Assembly: GCA_963971225.1 (NCBI GenBank)
Contig: OZ020269.1
Coordinates: 41,065,264-41,129,263 of the forward strand
Length of the DNA: 64,000 nt
Origin: Melieria omissa
Taxonomy: Eukaryota > Arthropoda > Insecta > Diptera > Ulidiidae
Direction of reading: 5' to 3'
This document shows, piece by piece, positions 33,492 through 43,352 of this stretch. Under the pieces are notes generated by a model that made no database searches, was not told the origin of the DNA, and saw only the letters and a program-made list of their open reading frames with translations. Each line of letters starts with the position of its first letter. Within the stretch, counting starts at the first letter, position 1. A program made the translations under genes and the position numbers.

Positions 33492-33922
33492 CTTATACCT
33501 AACTATAATGATTTTTGACCAAAAATTGACTGAAATGTGAACGCTCGAAAAAAAATTTTTTTTTGCCACTTTTTTTTTATTAAACCTTAATTATAAATAA
33601 CAATTTAATAATAACTTATGCTCGTTTTAGGTACAAGCCATACAGAAAATGATCACCTTTCAAACATGCTTTAGATTAAGGAAATTAGAACAATAGATCA
33701 AGAGATATCGTTGAAATTCAGATGGAAAACGTGGTTTCGAGAAAAACCTGTTGAAAGATAGCAGCTCCGGGCAAAAACTGGGGAAAACACTGTAGAAGAA
33801 ACAAACTTGTGTGCGGACAAGGCGATCGTATCGAAAAATCCTTTCGTACACATATTCTACGGACATACAGCTTTCATTTTATGTGAAAAAAACACAAACA
33901 AAAAATTTGAAAGAACCTCCCC

Positions 33923-34677
33923 TTAATAGCGACCTACAAACAATCACCAAGTGGGGTCAAGCGAACAGGGTCGATTTTAATCCTCGCAAGACCCAATGTT
34001 GCCTGTTATCCCACAAGCGAGTCTCCCAACATTCCAACACATCCCTGGTTATGGATGGTGTGAGTATTGCGGAATCGGCAGCTCTTGATGTTCTGGGCAT
34101 GTCCATTAAGAACGACCTTCGTTGGAACGATCATATATTTGGCGTGTCGAAAGAAGCAGCCAAGTGCCTCGGCTTCTTAAAGCGGTGCAAAAAATATTTC
34201 ACTCCGTCCGATCTCCTCATTATTTATACCACCTATATCCGACCAAAAATGGAGTTTAACTCGCACCTATGGGCAGGGGCTTCGAAAACCCATTTGGAGC
34301 TCCTGGATCGGGTGCAAAACCGTGCGATCAAACTAATAGGGGACAGTAGGGCATCCAGCTCTATTGACTATGTGGTGTTATTCTACCGATACTTTTTCGG
34401 TAATTGCTCAGTGGAGATGAGCAGCTTGATGCCATCACTCCGGGTATTCCCACGGGCAACCCGTTTGAACACTGGCGCCCATGCATTCCACGTCGAAACG
34501 ATGTTCCAGCGCACTACGCACTACAGAGAAAGTTCGTTCCTGGCCCGAACAGCGCGATTGTGGAATGGTCTCCCTGCAGATGTTTTCCCCAGCACCTATG
34601 ATCTTGATGGATTCAAGGCAAGAGTCCATAAATTCTTCACCCAACTTCCTATCTCCCAACCTATATATCCTTCCTGA
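33923..34677 (+). pseudogene. Non-LTR reverse transcriptase, second part
   Basis: Continuation of the same protein: TITKWGQANRVDFNPRKTQC, LGMSIKNDLRWNDHI, and the thumb/C-terminal region SDLLIIYTTYIRPKMEFNSH and RVQNRAIKLIGDS. It ends with the ARTARLWNGLPADVFPSTYD phrase typical of the C-terminus of these elements and a stop at 34675, shortly before the A-tail. No RNase H domain is seen. The frame is open throughout, so apart from truncation and the TTAA insertion this copy is young. Confidence 0.9.
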
Positions 34678-35144
34678 ACCAGCGCAATGCCTCGCATTTA
34701 TGGGGGCATCCCCTGCGCGTTGGCTCGTCTATAACAAAAAAAAAAAATATAGGCATCGTGTCATTTTTTCAGTTTTCCCCCCACCTTTTTCATATTTTTG
34801 ATCGTAATTTCTAAACCAAAAAATTGATTGACATGATTTTCACATTATCGCATTAACAACACCACACGGCTTCTTTCTTATTTTTATAAGTTTTAAAATG
34901 CCGCGGTAATTGGACCTCAAAGTCGGAAAATATGGAATTTTAAGGGGTTTTCTTTGATGGACAAAAACATACACATTTTTTGTAAATCAGTTAACCATTT
35001 GGTGTATAATGAAAGCCGACACATCAAGCAATACAACACAGCCAAATTATTTGGCAGAATACACATTCGCATCGAAATAATAGCAAAAATGTACCATAGC
35101 CATTTTCATCACTTTTCATACTTTTTCCTTCCTGCCTACCGTGC

Positions 35145-35477
35145 ATTAAAGATGTTAAGATCGTTAGAAATCTCTCTGAGGCTCACATGACGATTTTCAA
35201 GCACGATTCCCTTCACAATTTCAACATTTTCGTCGGTATTCGATGTTGAAGGACGTCCAGAACGAGGAAAGTCTTCGACCACTTCACGACCACTTTTGAA
35301 CATTTTATACCACTCGAACGCTCTGGTTCTTGATAGAGCAGACTCCCCAAATGCTTTCTGCAACATTTTAAGCGCATTGGCACAACAAATTTCGTTCCTA
35401 AGAAAAATTTTAAACAAAATTATCCATTGTAAAATGCGACGAAGTACAAAAAGTTGACTGACGCTAACAGCTGCCAA
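35145..35477 (-). pseudogene. Mariner transposase, N-terminal DNA-binding part
   Basis: Holds the paired helix-turn-helix region: FLRNEICCANALKMLQKAFG, the TRAFEWYKMFKSGREVVEDF phrase, then GRPSTSNTDENVEIVK and SLREISNDLNI. The usual sequence continues SYGSTQHI, which is found at 30528 downward; the break is the insertion of the TIR element 30529-35143. The start codon region around 35477 is approximate. Confidence 0.88.
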
Positions 35478-35639
35478 AAAAAAACTAAAGATGCAATCCC
35501 GCTCAAAATTTGAAACAGATGTTAGTTAAGGTCCTACCGACCTAAGTTTTTTACCTGCATCGGGCAACGGCGGAAAATTTAAAATACACAGTCCCGGTAC
35601 TTATTGATCATAGTGTATACTCAATTAGATGCACGTTAG

Positions 35640-36180
35640 GTGACTAGGGAGGAAGTTTTTCAACTTTGTTGAGCCAGTTAATAGCAAACATAGCTTCTCA
35701 TCGTATGCATTGCGCGCTACGGTTGAAAAGATATGTTAGAATCTGATCCAAAGTATTGAAACCTTGGCTTACATAAGCTTTTAGAATATGTAAATAAGCC
35801 CCATACCATATCCTCACATATGCTATGCTCACTGTTAATTTCAGATTTTTGTTAATAACAAGATCCTCTTCAAATTAGTTGATGCCTTTTAATGCCAAAC
35901 TATTATCAGATAATAATGAAACATCCCACTTTCTATAGATAACAACATATCGTCCAGGAAATCCTAGACTCCTTGATGGAATCTTTTCCGAAAGCAATTC
36001 TGTGCTTCTTGTAAGTAAGCTAAATATGGGGTTCTTACATGCTGTTATGTAGGGGAAGTATGTTTTTTTCAGAACTTTTCTTATTAAATCACTGCTACTG
36101 GTTTTATAAAATATTTCTGTACGTTTCTGAAGATATTGGATGCAAATAGACTTAGATTGTGATGCACTGATCGCAAACAA
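35640..36180 (-). pseudogene. Degenerate Tc1-type transposase fragment
   Basis: Minus-strand frames between 36180 and 35620, and beyond the mariner from 29700 downward, look like a decayed Tc1 transposase. FAINWLNKVEKLPP and SPNVHLIE occupy the position of the usual KNWFxxNxVxxLxWPxxSPDLNPIE region. The catalytic Asp of SPDLNPIE has become Asn. A TA in this region was used by the mariner, which now splits the gene. Stops and frameshifts are frequent. Assignment rests on this one motif plus the Tc1-like ends. Confidence 0.5.
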
Positions 36181-36986
36181 TCTAATCCTCTAGCTCGGGT
36201 AGCTTAAGAAATGGCCAGATCGTAGTAACGAAACAAGATTTTCGGTTTTTTTAGATTTAAGATGGGTTTTTGAAATGACGAATGTCCTCTCCCAAAAGTT
36301 TCCCTAATTTCATGAAATTTGTTGTCAATTTTGAAAAGTTTTTGTAAGTTTATCCTTTATCCATTTTTAATTTTTTTTCTGTTGGATTCTATTGCTTTCT
36401 ATAAAATTTCAAGGCCATATACGGTTCCAAATAATTTACAAGTTCGTTTGCTGTTCAATGGAATACAAATTTTCCAAAAAAAATAAAAAGCATAACCGGA
36501 AAATCTCGTTATTCTTATTATGCACCGTTTTGTTAGTATATTGTCAATAAATGGAAATGCATGGAAAATTATTATTTTAATTTATATAAAACAGAACAAA
36601 AAGTGCAGTTAAGGCATATATGAATATTGTGGATAAGTTTTTATAAACAGAGAACCAATTTTTGAGCTCAAAATTAATCATAAAATAATTTTGACTTGCC
36701 TGTACGCAAACTTATTCTGACTAGTGTATGTTACCAAGCAAAACGTTAAAAAACTCGTTGTAGTCCTTCAGGTTTTTGTTTTATCATGAGCCCCAAAAAT
36801 GTTTACGGCTACAATGACATTAGCAGCTAGTAGGCTCGCTGTAATGTTCCGCGCACAAATGTTCCACTTTCACGTCTTCACTCGCATTTTCTCTTCCAAG
36901 GCGGCTTAAGTTAATGTCTCTGTTTTTTTCTTTGGCATTTATTTTTACCAATTAAATAATTTCTTTTACAAACCTCTTTATAATAC

Positions 36987-37372
36987 TGTTACGAATACTA
37001 GTTCTAGTGGGCTGTTACGTATCTCTGGATTGCGTAATTTGAAAATAAAATACACTCAGTTTCTCCAACACAGTCAATAAAATAAACCGACAATCACTTT
37101 ATTTCACACTTTCACACTTTACTATCTTTACACTTCAGTATTTGCTCAATTACTCCGTATGGCACCTTCACTAGTCAAAATCAGACTGACTCGCTGCGCC
37201 GCACCCGGCTGCCTTTTATACCTGTCCGGCCATCGCGCAGATCGTTCTCGCACATTCCGGAGTGGACTAAAGGTTTCCATGATGATCGCGGCCGTCGTTG
37301 CCAGGTTGAATTATGGCACGGCGCGTAGCGACAGGGTTGCTTTGCACAGCAACCGACTGTCTTATCGTTACA
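36987..37372 (-). repeat. 3' LTR of the gypsy element
   Basis: TGTTACGAATACTAG at one end and CGTTACA at the other; aligns with the LTR at 41262-41647 and with the solo LTR at 11864-14152. Small indels separate the two LTRs (for example a block around 37240-37265 against 41500-41560). Confidence 0.85.
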
Positions 37373-37383
37373 CTGCCCACCAC

Positions 37384-38289
37384 TTAGACTTGTTCGTCCC
37401 GAATAAGTGCCGAGGTTCCGCTGTGATAAGGCGCCAGGCGCTCCAAATGGACTACCTTCAGCTTAGCGCCTTTATTGCTGCAACGTTGAATCCTGTATAC
37501 CACGTCGTTTATCCTAGTCACAACTTCGTACGGTCCTTCCCATGACGCTTGAAGTTTCGGAGACAAACCTTTTCTCCGCTGCGGGTTGTAGAGCATTACC
37601 AGATCGCCTTCTTGGAACCCTGCTGAGTTGGCCCGTAGATCATATCTGGCTTTCGCCTTATCGCTGACCAGTTTGGTGCGGCCCCTTATAAGCTGGTGAA
37701 TTTCCTCCAGTTCCGCCCGCTTATTGACCACGTAGTCCGTCTTAGCGCCTCCCGTCGTGCTGACTACCCCGAACTTCAAGTCAGTGGATAACCGCAGCTC
37801 TGTGCCGAACACTGCTCGGGCTGGAGTGAGTGATGTCGTGTCGTGCGGGGCTGACCTATACGCCATCAGGAACAGGGGGATATGCGTGTCCCAATCCTTT
37901 TGATTCCTGCCTACCACTTTCCGCAGGTATTCCTCCAGTGTCCGGTTAAAGCGTTCCACCATGCCGTCGGACTGTGGGTGCAAAGGAGTGGTACTCGTTT
38001 TCTTTATCCCCAGCAGCCCACACACTTCCTTGAATACCGCAGACTCGAAATTCCGGCCTTGATCTGAGTGCAACTCCAACGGAACTCCGAACTGGGCTAC
38101 CCAGTTGTTTACCAGCTTTTCCGAGATCGTAGTGGCCCCTTGGTTAGGAATAGGGTACACTTCGGGCCATTTGCTGAAGTAATCCATTACCACCAGCACA
38201 TATTTGTTACCTTGAGTGCTAGTTGGGAATGGCTCGGCGACGCCCATAGCAATCCGCTCGAAGGGCGCTCCCACGTTGTACTGCTGCAT
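37384..38289 (-). pseudogene. Gypsy integrase
   Basis: 301 open codons covering the integrase core and C-terminal domain. The core triad is visible: VVMDYFSKWPEVYP (Asp), LHSDQGRNFES (Asp) and DGMVERFNRTLEEYL (Glu). The C-terminal part has FQEGDLVMLYNPQRRKGLSP and WEGPYEVVTRINDVVYRI, the SH3-like/GPY-type module of Ty3/gypsy integrases, then a short tail that ends near the 3' LTR. The N-terminal HHCC zinc finger, expected upstream (38290-38540), is broken by frameshifts. In a live element it would insert the cDNA into the nuclear genome. Confidence 0.9.
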
Positions 38290-38541
38290 GCGGCCTCGAC
38301 ATCTTCTTGTCGGCCCTTTCGCGGCTGAACATCGGTCGTAGCTCCTAATCCACTCAGCTACAGACTCCTGACATCCTACCCAGTAGAATCGTCTATTTAT
38401 TTTGGCGACGGTTTTGGTGATGCCCAGGTGCCCTCTACTGGAGTCGTTATGGTATGCCTCGTTGACCTATTTAATTCTGCATTTCGGCACTACCATGAGG
38501 GAGTTGCTGGTCCGACCATCCGCGGTACAGGCATCCTTCTT

Positions 38542-39787
38542 TCAGCCGCAGACTTTTCCACTGTGCCCAGTAAGCCTTAGCGATCGGGCTTTCACCGGCC
38601 ATCTCCTGCCAGTCTGGACGTGCGCCTTGCTTCTTGCCTTCGACGATTTTTGCAAGATCCGCATCCTAACGCTGGTCTCTTTTGAAGCCTCCCCGCAGAC
38701 CACTTTTCCTCTGGCATAACGCTTACCAACCGGACGTCCACTATCTGTTCTTTGCTTTCGGCTCGCGAGCACTTTGCACGGACGGCGTGACAAGGCATCG
38801 GCATTTCCATGGCTACTGCCCTTGCGATGCTCTATCGTGTAGTCGTAGCTCTGCAGTCGCTCGATCCACCGCGCCAATTGCCCTTCAGGAGCCTTAAAGT
38901 TCAGGAGCCATCTCAATGCCGCATGATCTGTGCGCAGGCGAAACCTTTGACCATACAGATATTTGTGGAAGTGGTTTACGCAGTCCAATACCGCCAGCAG
39001 TTCTCTCCGAGTCACACAGTAGTTGCGTTCCGGTTTCGATAGAACCCTACTGTATTACGCTATCACTTGTTCCTGGCCGTCTATTATCTGTGACAGCACA
39101 CCGCCAGTACTATTCCCGCTTGCATCTGTATCCAGCACAAACATCTCCCCAGGCAGGGGGAAGGCCAGAATTGGAGCAATGCACAGTTTTTCCTTCAGAC
39201 GAGGAAAAGCCTGTTCCTGCTCCTCGTTCCACTCGAAAGCTTGGCTCTTCCTCGTCAGTTTGTTTAAGCTGCTGGCTATGTTCGCGAATCCCGGAACAAA
39301 TCGGCGGTAGTATGTGCACAGGCCCAGGAAACTGCAGAAAACATTTGGCACAATGCAGCTCTTTTAGCACGCGTTCCATTAGCCGCTCGAATGTTGCTGG
39401 TGCGTTGCAGAGTCCAAACGGCATGATGGTGAACTGCCACAACCCATCGCCAACACTGAAAGCCGTTTTCTCCTTGTCCTTGTCTGCAAGCTCTACCTGC
39501 CAATAGCCGCTGCGTAAGTCGAGTGTGGAGAACCACTGCGTGCCTGACAGTGTGTTCACGGTGTCATCGATCCGAGGTAGTGGATAACTGTCTTTCTTGG
39601 TCACATCATTGAGCTTCAGATAATCCACACAAAACCGGGTACTGTCATCCTTTTTCTTGACTAGCACGACCGGCGAGCACCAGGGGCCCGAAGAAGGCTC
39701 TATGACCTTTTCTTTCCGCATATTTTCGATCAAATTTGTGACCTCTTCACAACTCGTCTTGGCGGTTGCCAAATCGATTTTGCACAT
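38542..39787 (-). pseudogene. Gypsy reverse transcriptase and RNase H, active site deleted
   Basis: RT motifs are clear at 39787-39400: IEPSSGPWCSPVVLVKKKD, FCVDYLKLNDV, WFSTLDLRSGYWQVEL (first catalytic Asp) and FTIMPFGLCNAPATFERLM. The sequence then jumps from LKELHCAKC to FLGLCTYYRRFVPGF with a frame change, so the YxDD box and its surroundings are missing. RNase H follows in two frames: LDTDASGNSTGGVLSQ, then LRTDHAALRWLLNFK and HGNADALSRRPC. The internal deletion removes the polymerase catalytic residues, so this copy cannot transpose by itself. Confidence 0.9.
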
Positions 39788-39885
39788 CCGGGGTCGATGC
39801 TACGGTTGTTCTTCCGCCTGCTCTGCCGCAACTATTGACCCATTGTGCTGCAGGAAAGACCTCACCTTCTGTTTCTGCTTGGCCG

Positions 39886-40158
39886 TCAACTCGCTGCTCC
39901 ACTGGTTCTCCTGCGGTATGACGTCCATGTTGAAACCTCGCAATTGACCACTGCTTCAGCTTCCTTACACTCGCCAATTACCTCATCTTTCCCGACATAT
40001 CTGGGTGCATTCAGGGGGTTCAGTATTCTGACTGGTATTCTGCCATTCTTAGGTTCCACTAATGTACGTCCGATGATGATGTTGTCGTGTCCTTGTTTCG
40101 GTGCTTCTACAACCCACAGCCGACTCGTCCCATCGTCCTCGTCCACCTTTGCCCACAC
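39886..40158 (-). pseudogene. Gypsy polyprotein fragment upstream of RT
   Basis: An open frame with GHDNIIIGRTLVEPKNGRIP and RILNPLNAPRYVGKDEVIGE, typical of the stretch between protease and reverse transcriptase in this group of gypsy polyproteins. The protease DTG motif itself is not visible; it and the end of gag are lost where the retrotransposon fragment (40212-40479) sits. Confidence 0.7.
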
Positions 40159-40211
40159 AATCGCCTCAGAATTCGCTGGTATCCTCCTGTGTTGACACGA
40201 AACAACCTTCC

Positions 40212-40479
40212 TTTTTTTTTTAGACGAGCCAACGCGCGGGGATGAACCCTATAAATGCGAGGCATTGCGCTGGTTCAGGAAGGATATATAGGTTGGGAGA
40301 GAGGAAGCTGGGTGAAGAATTTATGGACTCTTGCCTTGAATCCATCAAGGTCATAGGTGCTGGGGAAAACATCTGCAGGGAGACCATTCCACAATCGCGC
40401 TGTTCGGGCCAGGAACGAACTTTCTCTGTAGTGCGTAGTGCGCTGGACCATCGTTTCGACGTGGAATGCATGGGCGCCT
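40212..40479 (-). mobile_element. 5'-truncated 3' end of a non-LTR retrotransposon
   Basis: Minus-strand copy of the last 270 bp of the element at 30813-34747, ending with an A-run (plus-strand T-run 40212-40221). It interrupts the gypsy gag. Sequence differences from the other copy are few. Confidence 0.88.
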
Positions 40480-41194
40480 ACAGCGCCTCGTTGGCCCTTT
40501 GCCTGCGATTCTTTAGCTCACAGTAGTACAGCGTTCTGTTGTGCTCGTCGCTGTATTTGGCTGCCAGCGCCCTTATGACGGTCTCGTACTCACTTCGTAA
40601 ACATTCTGGAACTGATTTTATTAACTCGGGCGCAGCACCATTAAGAGCCAGCGCCAATATCCGACCTTTCCTTTCATCGGTCCACTGATTTTCCAGAGCA
40701 GCCAGGTCGAATTGTAGCTTGAAGCTATCGAACGGCGTAGTCCCATCATAAGTAGGCACTTCTGCTCGGGTGGCAACACTTTCCGGAACCGGCGGCAACC
40801 ATTCTCGCGGCTGTACCTCCCTAAGCCGCTCGTCCATTTTTCTGTTCATCGAGTCTTCCAGACTATCAACTCGTTTGTTCAGGGAATCATCCAGGTCGTC
40901 GACTCGTTTGTCCAAGTGTTCCACTTGAGCTCCCAGGTGCCCCACCTTCACATTTAGCTTGTTGGAGATTTCTTTCACTTTCTGCTCCAAGCGCGTAGAA
41001 TTTTCCTGAAGCTTGGTTTCCATTCGCTCTGCTACTTCTCGGTTCGCCGATTCCATTTGTTGATTCGTAGTTTCGACTTTCACGGTGGCGTAGCCACTGC
41101 AGCCGTACTTTGGATCGACGCAGCACTTGCAGGCGATTCCTCCACTTTGGCCGACGCCTCTTGTTCCTGCGTTCCGAACTTGTGTGCAGCCCAA
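40480..41194 (-). pseudogene. Gypsy gag
   Basis: About 235 residues. Positions 40-110 are a long amphipathic coiled coil built of repeats such as VEHLDKRVDDLDDSLNKRVD. Then WLPPVPESVATRAEVPTYDG introduces the capsid-like domain with FKLQFDLAALENQW, RILALALNGAAPELI and VIRALAAKYSDE, a pattern of Ty3/gypsy Gag proteins, which form the particle shell. The frame is cut after NRRQRANEAL by the inserted retrotransposon fragment; zinc knuckles are not seen. The true start lies near 41194-41230 and is uncertain. Confidence 0.8.
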
Positions 41195-41241
41195 TCGATG
41201 CCTCGTGATTCACACGCCTCTCGCAGGCGCAGATGCAGACA

Positions 41242-41259
41242 ATCCCTCTTCTGACACCA
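41242..41259 (-). promoter_or_regulatory. tRNA primer-binding site (tRNA-Leu type)
   Basis: On the minus strand, two bases after the LTR, TGGTGTCAGAAGAGGGAT is complementary to the 3' end of tRNA-Leu (expected TGGTGTCAGAAGTGGGAT, one mismatch). It would prime minus-strand DNA synthesis. Confidence 0.7.
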
Positions 41260-41261
41260 AA

Positions 41262-41647
41262 TGTTAGTTCTAGTGGGCTAGTACGTATCTCTGGATTGCC
41301 TAATTTGAAATTAAAACACACTTAGTTTCTCAAACGCAGTCAATAAAATAAACCGACAATCACTTTATTTCACAAATTTATACTTCACTGTCTTTACACT
41401 TAAGTATTTTCTCAATTACTCCGTGTGGCACCTTCACTAGTCAAAATCAGACTGACTCGCTGCGCCGCACCCGGCTGCCTTTTATACCTGTCCGGCCATC
41501 GCGCAGATTTCCATGATGATCGCGACCATCATTGCCAGGTTGGACTAAAAGTTTCCATCATCGCGGTCATCATTGCCAGGTTGAATTATGGCACGGCGCG
41601 TAGCGACAGGGTTGCTTTGCACAGCAACAGACTGTCTTATCGTTACA
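41262..41647 (-). repeat. 5' LTR of the gypsy element
   Basis: Starts TGTTAGTTCTAGTGGGC and ends CGTTACA. It lies next to the primer-binding site on the coding (minus) strand, which makes it the 5' LTR. Confidence 0.85.
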
Positions 41648-41780
41648 ATATGAAGTAATATAGAACGCGCATGTGGGCACAAAAGTGTTTTCGGTTGTTA
41701 TGATGCGATCGGGAAGAGCGAAGCGTAGGCATTTGAGAATGTTAAGCAATGTTATTGTTCGCAACGGCTTCACTCGTGTA

Positions 41781-42120
41781 AGTTAATAAAACTTTAGTAA
41801 GTTTATGTTAAAAAAAAGGAATTGCACCGCAAAGCTGTGCTCTTTATTGGACTGCTACTTTAGGAGCAAATTACAATTGAACTTATAATTAATGAAGAAG
41901 CTTATTATTCGCCCTCGGCTGCTGTAGTTGTTGTTGTTGTACGCTCGCGCGTGGAGGTGTCGTCAGCGATTTCATTTGGAGCGGATGGTGCGCCGTCGCT
42001 TGGCCCGTTCCTGGAATTCTTTGGTTGCGCTTTTGTGTTGCAACTTTCCGCTGTTGTTATTGTTGGCGCTCCGCTGGGTTCGTTGACATGCTGCGTTGGC
42101 TTTCTATTTGAGCGTTAACT
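41781..42120 (-). repeat. Errantivirus 3' LTR
   Basis: Begins AGTTAACGCT on the minus strand, overlapping the env stop codon, and ends TTTTATTAACT, so AGTTAA...TTAACT bounds 340 bp; the AGT start is typical of errantiviruses. No second LTR is in the window, so the ends rest on this symmetry and the env position. Confidence 0.6.
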
Positions 42121-42387
42121 TATGGACCGTTAACTCTTCCCTTCTCAAATCGATTGTACGCAATCGTCAAAAATCGTCGTCGTTGAAATCGTTGGTCGTT
42201 GAGTCTGCGCAGTGCCGCCGTGAACATCGGAAATTCGGCTGGTGTTGTTGGTGAAATATGAATAATGTGGCTTGCTGCTGCTTCTTCTGGTTTTGGGGTG
42301 AATTCAACATTTTTCCGTGGGTACTTAAGAACTATAATTGCTATTATTAACAAGGCAATAGTGCTAATTGATATGGCTGATCATATT
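42120..42387 (-). pseudogene. env: Errantivirus env, C-terminal block
   Basis: The last roughly 85 residues of the envelope protein: a hydrophobic membrane anchor (IALLIIAIIVL-like) followed by a basic cytoplasmic tail ending at the TAA at 42122-42120, which overlaps the first base of the LTR. The rest of env lies beyond the I-type element inserted at 42401-49445; the 13-bp target duplication at 42388-42400 marks the junction. Confidence 0.75.
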
Positions 42388-42515
42388 TTACTTGTAAATA
42401 GATTAGATTATATTTATTAGGATAAATAAACAAGTACTTAACCTAATATAAAAAAGCAACGAGTACAAGCTACAAAGGCCATCGACTCTGGTAGATAATG
42501 GAAATTAAATGAGTA

Positions 42516-43352
42516 TTATAATCTGTTATGTAATTTACAGTCTAAAAAAAAATTGTATATCTTCATTATATTTACATAGGATATGGTTTTAAGGATAGTT
42601 TGTGGGTTTATAGAACCAAAATGTTTACGCCTTAAACTTTGTAAAGATGAACATTCGTTGAGGATGTGAGCAACCGAGGCAGTAGTGTGGCAAAAAGGGC
42701 ATGTGGGTATTGGTGTCCTAGATAGCAGATGTTGGTGCGTGAGTTGAGTATGGCCAATCCTCAATCGGGTGAAGAGTGTTGATTGTTGGCGCGTGATATT
42801 ACTTGGGTATAATACTTTACTGCGGGTAGAGTTGAACATAGTGTACGGGTGGTTGAAGTTAAGCCATTCAGCTTCCTTTTTCATCTGAATGTGGTGTTTC
42901 AATAATTTGCTGAGATGCTTTTGATCTTGTAGCTCCAATTGAAAAGTGGGTGCTGTTTCGAAATAACGGGCTGCGTTATCTGCATGTTCATTTCCGGTTA
43001 TGCCAGCATGACCAGGTACCCAGAGCAGCATGACTTTGTTGATGTATTTGATGCATAGGTCCCGGATTTTGGAAACTGTTGTTGAGGTGTTGTTGATGTT
43101 TTCAACAGCTGTTAAACAAGAGCTGCTGTCTGAGCAGATAACGAACTTGCCTTTATTCTGGATAGCAAATTTTAAAGCTGTGAGGATTGCGAAAGCTTCA
43201 GCGTTAAATACGGATGAGTATAAAGGAAGAGTTCCGCCGGAAATGATTGCTCCATCTTGTGTAGTGACAGCAAAAGCTGTGTTTACTCTTTTAGAGCCGT
43301 CTGTGTAGATCGTTTTCCAATTTTCGGATTTGTATTTATTAATTGTAGCCAA
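42516..43352 (-). pseudogene. I-type ORF2, RNase H and C-terminal domain
   Basis: 278 codons. WKTIYTDGSKRVNTAFAV, FNAEAFAILTALKFA, ICSDSSSCLTAVENI and LLWVPGHAGITGNEHADNAA are the four RNase H1 motifs with their acidic residues (D, E, D, D). A zinc-binding C-x2-C...H-x4-C motif follows (CPFCHTTASVAHILNEC), typical of I-clade C-termini. The frame reaches a stop at 42516. It is separated from the RT block by about 600 bp of frameshifted sequence in the same polyprotein. Confidence 0.88.

Larger units (their letters stand above)
31367..33922 (-). mobile_element. TTAA element 3, fifth nest layer
   Basis: TTAA at 31363-31366 and 33923-33926 inside the reverse transcriptase frame. Ends GGGGAGGTTCTTTCAAATTT are in perfect inverted repeat (20 bp). 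Subtracting the P-family element inside leaves 719 bp, close to the 729 and 726 bp of TTAA elements 1 and 2. On the minus strand the motif CTTTCAACAGGTTTTTCTC starts at 33757, 165 bp from the right end, matching the internal motif of the other two. Confidence 0.9.
30813..34747 (+). mobile_element. 5'-truncated non-LTR retrotransposon, fourth nest layer
   Basis: Starts inside the reverse transcriptase (LFSKVMESIV-type finger region) and ends with an A-run at 34735-34747, as expected for a 5'-truncated target-primed insertion. The last 270 bp recur in a second truncated copy at 40212-40479. The RT is split by TTAA element 3. Confidence 0.85.
30529..35143. mobile_element. TIR element, third nest layer
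   Basis: Ends CACGGTAGGCAGGAA in inverted repeat (15 bp) at 30529-30543 and 35129-35143, inserted in the mariner transposase between NI and YGS. After subtracting the retrotransposon inside (30813-34747) only about 670 bp remain, without coding capacity, so it is a MITE. The target duplication cannot be fixed, because the flanks ATA and CAT do not match cleanly, and I do not assign a superfamily. Confidence 0.65.
29703..35617 (-). mobile_element. Mariner element, second nest layer
   Basis: TIRs of 32 bp beginning TACACTATGATCAATAAGTA at both ends, flanked by TA (29701-29702, 35618-35619). Without the inserted TIR element (30529-35143) it is about 1.3 kb, full mariner length. It carries a transposase split into two blocks on the minus strand. 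Confidence 0.92.
29250..36726 (-). mobile_element. Tc1-like element, outermost layer of a six-deep nest
   Basis: The terminal inverted repeat CACTAGTCAGAATAAGTTTG (about 28 bp in all) lies at 29250-29277 and 36699-36726, flanked by TA at 29248-29249 and 36727-36728. A subterminal copy of AAAGTTTGCGTACAAG occurs at 29459. After removing the nested mariner (29703-35617) the element is about 1.56 kb, normal for Tc1. Confidence 0.88.
36987..41647 (-). mobile_element. Ty3/gypsy LTR retrotransposon, degenerate
   Basis: Two LTRs of about 386 bp (36987-37372, 41262-41647) with TGTTA...TTACA ends flank gag, protease region, RT, RNase H and integrase blocks in gypsy order on the minus strand. The body is shortened by deletions in gag/protease and in RT, and a retrotransposon fragment sits in gag. 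No env. No clear target duplication at the outer edges. Confidence 0.9.

Noticed and set aside
34936..34960. TTAAGGGG inside the TIR element as a fourth TTAA element
   Set aside because: No matching right end found; the 8-mer can occur by chance in AT-rich DNA.
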